64,000 bases of DNA from Paenibacillus koleovorans NBRC 103111 (lineage in GTDB: Bacteria > Bacillota > Bacilli > Paenibacillales > NBRC-103111). The notes under the pieces are model-generated. The model made no database searches, was not told where the DNA came from, and saw only the letters and a list, made by a program, of their open reading frames with translations. The position numbers and the translations under genes are program-made. The stretch lies in NCBI RefSeq assembly GCF_004000845.1, contig NZ_BIMA01000006.1, positions 1 through 64,000 of the forward strand, given 5' to 3'. Positions 49,078 to 56,360 of this stretch are shown in pieces; the first letter of the stretch is position 1, and each line of letters opens with the position of its first letter.

Positions 49078-49764
49078 ATGGAGCAGGAAAAGCCGATCCT
49101 GACCGTTAGCCGGGTCGAACGATCATTCCAGACGGGAGGGCGTACGATTCATGTGCTCAAGGGCCTCGATATGGAGCTGCGGCCCCGGCAGCTTATTATG
49201 CTGCGGGGGCGCTCCGGATCGGGCAAAACGACGCTCATGAATTTGATGGGCGGCCTGGATCAGCCGGATCGGGGCGAGATTTGGTTCCGCGACTGTCCGT
49301 TCCATGAGTGGAACGACGACCGTCGGACGGAGGTGAGGCGCAGACAGATCGGCTTTATTTTTCAATCGTATGCGCTGATGCCGCTGTTGTCCGCTTGGGA
49401 AAACGTCGAGCTTGCGCTTCGGATGGCAGGTGTGCCTCGGGCCGAGTGGAAGCCGCGCGTCCAGCATTGCCTCGAGCTCGTCGGTCTTGGCAAGCGGATG
49501 CACCATCGGCCGTTCGAGCTGTCCGGCGGCGAGCAGCAGCGCGTGGCGATCGCCAAGGCGATCGCGCACCGGCCCACCCTGCTGCTGGCGGATGAACCGA
49601 CGGCGGAGCTTGATTCGCAGATGGGCGCCCAAGTGATGGCCGTCTTCCAGGATATCGTCGCCACCGAGCAAGTGACCATCTGCATGACCACCCACGATCC
49701 CACTATTCTGGAGGTAGCCGATCATGTCTATCAAATGGCGGACGGAACGTTCGTCCTCCCGTAA
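49078..49764 (+). CDS. MacB/LolD-type ABC ATPase (first of two)
   Basis: A 228-residue ATPase. Walker A RGRSGSGKTT lies at about 43-52, the Q-loop in FIFQSYALMP, the signature LSGGEQQRVAIAKA, Walker B LLLADEPTAELD, and the H-loop in MTTHD. Sequence type is that of LolD, MacB and FtsE-like partners of FtsX permeases. ATG 49078 follows GGGAGGTG; upstream in-frame codons lie inside the predicted promoter. It overlaps the next gene by 41 bases. It begins the six-gene unit. Confidence 0.94.
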   Translation: MEQEKPILTVSRVERSFQTGGRTIHVLKGLDMELRPRQLIMLRGRSGSGKTTLMNLMGGLDQPDRGEIWFRDCPFHEWNDDRRTEVRRRQIGFIFQSYALMPLLSAWENVELALRMAGVPRAEWKPRVQHCLELVGLGKRMHHRPFELSGGEQQRVAIAKAIAHRPTLLLADEPTAELDSQMGAQVMAVFQDIVATEQVTICMTTHDPTILEVADHVYQMADGTFVLP

Positions 49765-50836
49765 CCGCACCATGCGAGGTTTGTTAAAAACCGGCGCGAT
49801 CACGCTCGTCTGCCTCAGCCTGCTGGCGGCGACCGGCTGCTCCTTGCTTCCCAAGGAGGACGAGGAGGAGGCGCTGCCTTCGATCAGCCCGCCCAAGCTG
49901 TCCAAGAAGCCGGAGTACACGGTCAAGACCGAGACGCTTGAGACCCGTGTACGCGGCAGCGGCAAGCTGATGGCGACGAAGGAGGAATCGCTCTTCTTCT
50001 CGGAGACCGGCAAGCGGGTCAAGGAAGTATACGTCAAGTCGGGCGAGCCCGTAGCCGCGGGCCAACTGATCGCGGAGCTCGACGTGTCCGATCTGGAGAG
50101 CCAGCTGCGGCAGAAGCGACTGCAGTCGCGCAGCGACGAGCTGCGGATGATCGAGCTGCTGCGGCAGAGCACCGACAAGACGCCGGAGCAGATGGAGCAA
50201 GCGCGCATCGACTTCGAGCTGAAGCGCGAGGAGCTCGTGAAGCTGGAGCAGTCGATCGCCAAGGCGAAGCTGACGGCGCCGTTCGCAGGCACGGCCGTGG
50301 CCGTGTACCTCAAGAAAGGCGATACGGTCACGGCCTACGAGCAAGTCGCGATCGTTTCCGACTTGACCCAACTGACGGTTGCGGCCAGCATTACGGCGGA
50401 CGATTTGAAGAAGGTGGCCGTCGGCATGGAGACGGTTGTCGATATCAACGGAGCCGGCCAGCAGAAAGGCAAAGTGAAGCAGCTGCCGAACCCGAAGGCG
50501 GCTGACAATGGCGGCCGCCCTGGCGGCGGCGCAGGCGGGCAGCAGCCCCCGCCGCCGGATACGATCGACAACTACTTGCTTGTCGAGCTGGATGCTTTCC
50601 CGGCCGGGTTGCAGCGCGGTACGCCGCTCAGCGTCGCCGTCGTGATCCAGCGCAAGCCGAACGCCGTCACGATCCCGCTCGCCGCGTTACGCACGTACGC
50701 CGGACGCAATTATGTACAACTGGTGGACGAGAAGGGCGAGAAGCGGGAGGTCGATGTAGAGATCGGGCAACAGACGTCCACCGATGTCGAGATTGTGAAG
50801 GGGCTGACGCCCGGGCAGAAAGTGGTGGGCAAATAA
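49724..50836 (+). CDS. HlyD/MacA-type efflux adaptor lipoprotein
   Basis: A 370-residue membrane-fusion-type protein. A hydrophobic segment (about 21-37) ends in the lipobox LAATGC (Cys39). It then shows the half-lipoyl domain (KEVYVKSGEPVAAGQLIAELDV), a short coiled-coil hairpin (about 125-180), the second lipoyl half (KLTAPFAGTAVAVYLKKGD), and beta-barrel domains. A Gly/Pro-rich insert (GGRPGGGAGGQQPPPPD) lies in the barrel region. It is the outside partner of the FtsX permease that follows. ATG 49724 with GGAGGT at 49710-49715 is chosen although it overlaps the upstream gene. Confidence 0.92.
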   Translation: MSIKWRTERSSSRNRTMRGLLKTGAITLVCLSLLAATGCSLLPKEDEEEALPSISPPKLSKKPEYTVKTETLETRVRGSGKLMATKEESLFFSETGKRVKEVYVKSGEPVAAGQLIAELDVSDLESQLRQKRLQSRSDELRMIELLRQSTDKTPEQMEQARIDFELKREELVKLEQSIAKAKLTAPFAGTAVAVYLKKGDTVTAYEQVAIVSDLTQLTVAASITADDLKKVAVGMETVVDINGAGQQKGKVKQLPNPKAADNGGRPGGGAGGQQPPPPDTIDNYLLVELDAFPAGLQRGTPLSVAVVIQRKPNAVTIPLAALRTYAGRNYVQLVDEKGEKREVDVEIGQQTSTDVEIVKGLTPGQKVVGK

Positions 50837-50839
50837 GCT

Positions 50840-53779
50840 ATGCCGATGCTGCGGTTTCTGTATCGAAAAATGTGGAACACCCGCTGGCTGACGATCAGCA
50901 CGCTGTTCGGCCTTATCGTCGCGGTGGCGTTCACGACGAGCATCCCGATGTACGCGGACGGCTCGCTGAAGCGGGTGGTGGCGAAGTCGCTGCTCGAGAA
51001 AAGCGACGGCATGCCCCCCGGCTCGACGCTGATCCGCTATCAGGCCGTCGGCTCGGAACGGGCGGATCTCACGGCATTCGCCGATGTGGATACGTATATC
51101 CGGGAAGAAGTGCCGCTTAATGTAGGCTTCCCGCACAGCGTGTACGCTCGTGCGCTGTCCATCCGCAATGCGCAGCTGACGCCGGTCGATCCGACCAAGG
51201 TGGACCCGAGCAAACGAAGGCAGATGTCCATCGCCTCGTTGTCGGGCCTGGCGGAGAAGATCGAGTTGAATGGCGGACGGATGTTCGCGGAGCAGAGCGC
51301 GGCCGGTACGATCGAAGCGGTCGTGCTGGAGGATGCGCTGTCCAAGAACGACGTTCGGGTCGGCGACGAATTCATGTACCCGATCAGCGGCGGTCAAGGG
51401 ATCGCCCCGCTTAAGGTGCGCATCGTCGGCAGCTTCCTGCCGAAGGCGGAAGACGACCCTTACTGGTTCCAAGGCTTCGAAGGGTTGGCCGGCATGTTCC
51501 TTGTCAGCGAGACGGTTATGCAGAAGGAGCTGCTGGAGCAGCGGAAAATACCGCTCAACCTGGCCAACTGGTATTATGCGTTCGATTTGACGGAGATCAA
51601 AACGAGTCAATTGGCGCCGCTCGGACGGACGCTGGAGCGGATGGACATTACGCTCTATCAGAAGCTGAAGGATACGAGAGTGGACATCTCGTTCTCGGAT
51701 ATGCTGGCCGATTTCAAACGGCAAAGCTTGCAGATGCAAATGCTGCTGTTCACGCTTGCTGCTCCGATGCTGGCGATGGTGTTCTACTACATCGTCATGA
51801 ACGCGCGTCAGGCGCTGGAGCGGCAGCGCAGCGACATCGCCGTCCTGCGCAGCCGAGGCGGCAGCACCCGCCAGATCATCGGCGTGTTCCTGCTGGAAGG
51901 GGTGCTGCTAGGCGCCGCGGCGCTGGTGTTAGGCCCGCTGCTCGGCTGGTTCATGGCCAAAAGCATCGGGTCGTCGAACGGGTTCCTCACGTTCGTGGAC
52001 CGCAAGTCGGTGCCGGTCGACGTGTCGCCCGAATCGCTGTTCTACGGCGTCGGCGCCGTCGTGCTGGCGATAGCCGCCAGCGTCATTCCGGCGGTCCGGT
52101 CGGCGCGCTCGTCGATCGTCGGCTACAAGCAGTCGCTCGCCCGCACGGACCGCCCGCCGGTCTGGCAGCGGTGGTACTTGGACATCGTGCTGATCGCCCT
52201 GTCCGGATACGGCTATTATTCATTCCAAAATTATCAATTGCTCTCGGCGAAAACCGGGATGACGAACGATCAGCTTCAGGTGCATCCGTTGCTGTTTTTC
52301 GTGCCGGCGCTGTCGATTTTCGCTATCGGGCTGTTTTGCCTGCGGCTGTTTCCTTGGCTGCTTCGTTTGTTCAACTGGCTCGGACGGCGGTTCATGCCGG
52401 TGTCGATTTTCTTGACGCTTACCCAGCTGTCGCGTTCGGCCAAATCGTATTATCCGCTTATGGTACTGTTGATTCTTACGCTCGGCTTAGGGGTCTATAA
52501 TTCCTCCGCTGCGCGTACGATCGATCTCAATTCGACGGAGCGGACTCTATATCAATACGGAACCGACGTTGTTATTCAGACGGTATGGGAAGGATTTGCC
52601 GAAGAGGACGGGACTAGCGGCCAAGGCACGCCAGGCGGTCAAGGGCAAGGTCAGGGCGGTCAAGGACAGGGTCAAGGCGGCCAAGGAGGCCAGGGCTCCG
52701 GTCAAGGAGGCTCAGGCCAGGGGGGGCCTGGTACAGGCAACCCGGGCGGCCCGTCCGGTCAAAATCCCGGCAACTCGACGATCCGCTACATTGAGCCGCC
52801 GTTCGAAGTGTTCCGCACGCTCGAAGGGGTCGACCACGCCGCTCGCGTGCTGCAGACCAAGGGCAGCGTCATCGTCTCCGGCCGTACCCAAGGGCAGGGC
52901 CTGGTGATGGGTATCGACAATGTCGACTTCGCCGATGTGGGTTGGTTCCGCCGGGACTTGTTCCCTGCCGAGCCGAGGGAGTACTTGAACCTGCTGGGCT
53001 CCTATGAGCAAGCGGTCATCGTGCCGTCCGGCTTCGCGGAGAAAAATCAGCTCAAACCGGGAGATTTGATCAACATCGCGATCCAGCAGCAGTCGGTCGA
53101 GTTTGTCATTGTCGGCACATTGCCTTACTGGCCGAGCCAATATCCGGATGAGACGCCGTTTTTCATCGCGAATTTGGACTATATTTACGACCAGGCACCC
53201 ATCGTGCCTTACGATGTATGGCTCAAGATGAAGCCGGGCGCCAAGCTGACGCCGGTCATCGAATCGCTGCAAGCGCAAAATATACAGCTGGCCGATTACA
53301 AGGATGTGCGCAACGAGCTGATCACGCAAGCCAAACACCCGGCGCGCGGCGGGGTATTCGGTATATTGAGCCTCGGCTTCCTCGTGTCCGTCTTTATCTC
53401 GCTCATTGGTTATGTATTGTATTGGTTTTTCAATTTGTCTAGCCGAGTCGTGCAGTTCGGGATGCTGCGGGCGATGGGGCTGTCGCGCCGCCAATTGACC
53501 GGCATGCTGCTGCTGGAGCAAGGCTTCACAGCAGGGCTCTCCATCGCATTAGGCGTGCTGATCGGCAAGCTGACGAGCGTGCTGTTCCTGCCGTTCCTGC
53601 AGACCGCCGAGTCGGCCAAGACGCAAGTGCCGCCTTTCCGGGTCGTGTTTGAAGCGAAGGACGCGAACCAACTGTATCTCGTCGTGGCGTTTATGATGCT
53701 GACCGGCGCCGCGCTGCTGTTCCTGCACATTCGCAGGCTTCGCGTCCATCAAGCCGTCAAGCTGGGAGAGGAGCGATAA
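50840..53779 (+). CDS. Large FtsX-type ABC permease with Gly/Gln-rich insert
   Basis: A 979-residue permease with two FtsX modules. TM1 (about 15-35) leads into a MacB-PCD-like outside domain (about 40-290), then FtsX core 1 (about 295-430). Three or so middle helices follow (about 445-570), a second outside region (about 575-830), and FtsX core 2 at the C-terminus. Residues about 591-645 are a Gly/Gln/Ser/Pro-only stretch, encoded by repeated GGTCAAGG-like units (52605-52775). Permeases of this class push or shed substrates from the outer leaflet rather than import. Start ATG 50840 or 50846; neither has a strong ribosome site. Confidence 0.92.
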   Translation: MPMLRFLYRKMWNTRWLTISTLFGLIVAVAFTTSIPMYADGSLKRVVAKSLLEKSDGMPPGSTLIRYQAVGSERADLTAFADVDTYIREEVPLNVGFPHSVYARALSIRNAQLTPVDPTKVDPSKRRQMSIASLSGLAEKIELNGGRMFAEQSAAGTIEAVVLEDALSKNDVRVGDEFMYPISGGQGIAPLKVRIVGSFLPKAEDDPYWFQGFEGLAGMFLVSETVMQKELLEQRKIPLNLANWYYAFDLTEIKTSQLAPLGRTLERMDITLYQKLKDTRVDISFSDMLADFKRQSLQMQMLLFTLAAPMLAMVFYYIVMNARQALERQRSDIAVLRSRGGSTRQIIGVFLLEGVLLGAAALVLGPLLGWFMAKSIGSSNGFLTFVDRKSVPVDVSPESLFYGVGAVVLAIAASVIPAVRSARSSIVGYKQSLARTDRPPVWQRWYLDIVLIALSGYGYYSFQNYQLLSAKTGMTNDQLQVHPLLFFVPALSIFAIGLFCLRLFPWLLRLFNWLGRRFMPVSIFLTLTQLSRSAKSYYPLMVLLILTLGLGVYNSSAARTIDLNSTERTLYQYGTDVVIQTVWEGFAEEDGTSGQGTPGGQGQGQGGQGQGQGGQGGQGSGQGGSGQGGPGTGNPGGPSGQNPGNSTIRYIEPPFEVFRTLEGVDHAARVLQTKGSVIVSGRTQGQGLVMGIDNVDFADVGWFRRDLFPAEPREYLNLLGSYEQAVIVPSGFAEKNQLKPGDLINIAIQQQSVEFVIVGTLPYWPSQYPDETPFFIANLDYIYDQAPIVPYDVWLKMKPGAKLTPVIESLQAQNIQLADYKDVRNELITQAKHPARGGVFGILSLGFLVSVFISLIGYVLYWFFNLSSRVVQFGMLRAMGLSRRQLTGMLLLEQGFTAGLSIALGVLIGKLTSVLFLPFLQTAESAKTQVPPFRVVFEAKDANQLYLVVAFMMLTGAALLFLHIRRLRVHQAVKLGEER

Positions 53780-53787
53780 ACGAGACG

Positions 53788-54699
53788 ATGATCCATTGCG
53801 ACGGATTGGTCAAAATTTACAAAACCGACGATCTCGAGGTCGTCGCCCTGCAAGGCTTGAACATCCATGTAGAGCCACAGGAGATGATGGCGATCATCGG
53901 CAACAGCGGCAGCGGCAAATCGACGCTGCTCAACATTCTGGGCGGTCTTGATCGCCCGTCGGCCGGCCAAGTGAAGGTCGGGGAATGGGATTTGCTTAAG
54001 ATGACCGATGATCAGCTAGTCGAATATAAACGGCGGACAGTCGGCTTCATCTGGCAAAACAATGCCCGCAACCTGTTGCCCTATCTGACCGCGCTCGAGA
54101 ATGTAGAGATGCCGATGATGCTGGGCGGCAAAGTCGATCGTCCCTATGCGAAGCAACTGCTCGACTGGGTCGGACTCGCCGACCGGATGCACAACAAGCT
54201 GTTCCAGCTGTCCGGCGGGGAGCAGCAGCGGGTCGCTATCGCGATCTCGCTGGCCAATCGGCCTTCGCTGCTCCTCGCGGATGAACCGACAGGTTCGGTC
54301 GATTCCCAGACCTCGGACCGGATCATGGACATTTTCCGTCGGCTGAATCGGGAGATTGGCATTACAATCGTCATTGTCACGCACGACTTGTCGCTGGCCA
54401 GCAAGGTGGACCGGGTCGTCGCCATACGCGATGGCATGACGAGCACCGAATTTATTAAACGAAACCCGAATCTCATCCTCGATGCTTCTGACAGCTCCGA
54501 CGGTTCCACCGACCGGCGCCGATCGATCCAGGAGGTCCATGAGGAATATGTGGTGCTGGACCGAGTGGGACGGCTGCAAATTCCGAAGGCTTACTTGCAG
54601 GCGCTGCAGATCAGCGATAAAGCTTCGATGGAGTTCGACGGCGAGAAAATTATGATCAAGGCTCCCAAATCTTTGGAGGTGTTAAACGATGAGCAGTAA
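53788..54699 (+). CDS. MacB-type ABC ATPase with C-terminal AbrB-like domain
   Basis: A 303-residue ATPase, second in the unit. Walker A GNSGSGKST (38-46), signature LSGGEQQRV (141-149), Walker B LLLADE (161-166) and the H-loop TIVIVTHD are intact up to about residue 220. After a 30-residue charged linker, residues about 252-298 (VVLDRVGRLQIPKAYL... SMEFDGEKIMIKAP) look like a SpoVT/AbrB swapped-hairpin domain, normally DNA-binding. Such a fusion is unusual and could link transport to gene control or serve only for dimerisation. It overlaps the next gene by 11 bases. Confidence 0.9.
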   Translation: MIHCDGLVKIYKTDDLEVVALQGLNIHVEPQEMMAIIGNSGSGKSTLLNILGGLDRPSAGQVKVGEWDLLKMTDDQLVEYKRRTVGFIWQNNARNLLPYLTALENVEMPMMLGGKVDRPYAKQLLDWVGLADRMHNKLFQLSGGEQQRVAIAISLANRPSLLLADEPTGSVDSQTSDRIMDIFRRLNREIGITIVIVTHDLSLASKVDRVVAIRDGMTSTEFIKRNPNLILDASDSSDGSTDRRRSIQEVHEEYVVLDRVGRLQIPKAYLQALQISDKASMEFDGEKIMIKAPKSLEVLNDEQ

Positions 54700-56209
54700 G
54701 GCTGCAGCAATGAGAAAGAAAATTTGGATCCGTAAAATGACCGGCATCGTCTTGACGCTTGCGCTTACCGTGCCACTGGCGGCAGCATGCACGAAAGATT
54801 CCGGCGCTGACGATAAGACCGAGCGTACGCTCCGCATCGCGACCTATTCCGGCCCGGACGATGAATATTTCCGCCAGCAATTTTCCGATACGTTCGAAAT
54901 TACGCATTCCAATATTAAAATCGAGCTCGTCCCGATCATCGATTACAGCATGTACAGCATGCCGCGAAAAGAAGGAGAGGCGCAGCCGGATCCTTTGGTG
55001 AAAATGCAGGAGCTGATGGAAGGGCCGAACCCGCCGGATATTGTCATGCTGCAAAACCTGGAGCAGTTGCCGGAGCTTGTATCCAAAAACATGCTGCTGC
55101 AGCTTGATCCGCTGATCACCAAAGAAAAGTACAACACCTCCGATTTCGTTCCGGCAGTTATCGACGGGCTGAAGGATGCCGGGGACGGCAAGCTGTATGC
55201 CCTCTCGCCTCTGTTCACGTCCAGCGTGCTGATGTACAACAAGGCTTTGTTCAACGAAGCAGGCGTCTCTTTTCCGAAGGACAATATGACCTGGACCGAA
55301 ATCTTCGAGCTGGCGCGCCGGGTGACGAAGGGCGAAGGGGAGAATCGGAAGTACGGCTTCGCGTTCAATCCGTATCCGTTCAATGACAGCCTGTTCTACG
55401 AGTTGGGCAACTACTATACGAATACGCTGGGTGTCCGGATGTTCAACGATGCCGGAGACAAGATGACGGTCGATTCCGACCAGTGGGAAAAAGTGTGGAA
55501 GACGATGCAAGGGCTCGTGAAGGATAAGATTATGCCGGGCGGCATGGATCCGAACCAAATGATGAACATGAAGATGATGCCTTCCAGTGGAGGCGAATTC
55601 AATCCGTTCCAGAATGACTTGTTCAAATCCGGCAAGCTGGCGATGGTGCTGGCGCAAAGCTACCAGATCAACGATATGATTGCTGCGAACAAAAATGCGG
55701 CCAATTATCCGGGATACACTCCGATCGACTGGGATATCGTGACGGTGCCTCAGCATGAGGAAGCGAAGGGCGTCGGCGGCAACTTTTATATGAGCGGCCT
55801 GATGGGCATCAACGCGAAGGCGCAAAACCAGAAGGACGCTTGGGCGTTTCTGAAGTTCGTGAACGGCGAAGATTGGGCGAAGCTGAAGTCTCGCAGCGTG
55901 AGCCAGATGGTGTCCCGCAAAAAATATATTCAACCGCGAGACGGGCTGAGCTATAATGTGCAAGCTTTCTACTCGCTGAAGCCGGGGCCTGCTAACGAGC
56001 TGAATGAGCTGTACCGCAAAAATCCGAACGTCGGGCAAGTGCAAGGAATTGGCCAGCAATATTTCAAACAGGCGATGGACGGTACGAAAGGGGTGCGGGA
56101 ATCGCTTAAGGAATGGCAGACGGCGGGCAATTCGGCGCTGCAGCAGTTGAAGGACAATCCGAATATGCCGTTTCCGATGGGAGCGAGGCCTGGCGTGATT
56201 ATGTATTGA
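54689..56209 (+). CDS. Extracellular solute-binding lipoprotein in exporter operon
   Basis: A 506-residue lipoprotein of the family 1 solute-binding type. The signal ends in the lipobox LAAAC (about Cys33). Mature features: LRIATYSGPDDEYFRQQFSDTFE, PDIVMLQNLEQLPELV, SSVLMYNKALFNEAGVSFP, MTWTEIFELARRVTKGEG and QNQKDAWAFLKFVNGEDW. It would normally feed an importer, yet its neighbours are an FtsX exporter set and no importer permease is present. It may scavenge or sense rather than deliver. GGAGGTG precedes the ATG. Confidence 0.9.
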   Translation: MSSKAAAMRKKIWIRKMTGIVLTLALTVPLAAACTKDSGADDKTERTLRIATYSGPDDEYFRQQFSDTFEITHSNIKIELVPIIDYSMYSMPRKEGEAQPDPLVKMQELMEGPNPPDIVMLQNLEQLPELVSKNMLLQLDPLITKEKYNTSDFVPAVIDGLKDAGDGKLYALSPLFTSSVLMYNKALFNEAGVSFPKDNMTWTEIFELARRVTKGEGENRKYGFAFNPYPFNDSLFYELGNYYTNTLGVRMFNDAGDKMTVDSDQWEKVWKTMQGLVKDKIMPGGMDPNQMMNMKMMPSSGGEFNPFQNDLFKSGKLAMVLAQSYQINDMIAANKNAANYPGYTPIDWDIVTVPQHEEAKGVGGNFYMSGLMGINAKAQNQKDAWAFLKFVNGEDWAKLKSRSVSQMVSRKKYIQPRDGLSYNVQAFYSLKPGPANELNELYRKNPNVGQVQGIGQQYFKQAMDGTKGVRESLKEWQTAGNSALQQLKDNPNMPFPMGARPGVIMY

Positions 56210-56360
56210 CCGGCCGTACGCCAAAATGTAACGCCGCTGTAACATGCGAGCGGTACAATGGGATCATTTCCAGCCTGTCCCAGCTCCTGTTTGTTTATGC
56301 CGCGGGGGCAGGCGGCCCGGCTGTTGTCGGAACTAACTACGAGGGGAGAGAACATTCGGA

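Noticed and set aside
53788-54699. Reading the last 50 residues of the ATPase as a separate AbrB gene
   Set aside because: The domain is in frame, with no stop, start codon or ribosome site between it and the ATPase; a fusion is the simpler reading.
54656-56245. 529-residue minus-strand open frame over the solute-binding lipoprotein gene
   Set aside because: Antisense shadow: the plus-strand gene has a signal peptide, lipobox and family motifs, the minus frame has none.
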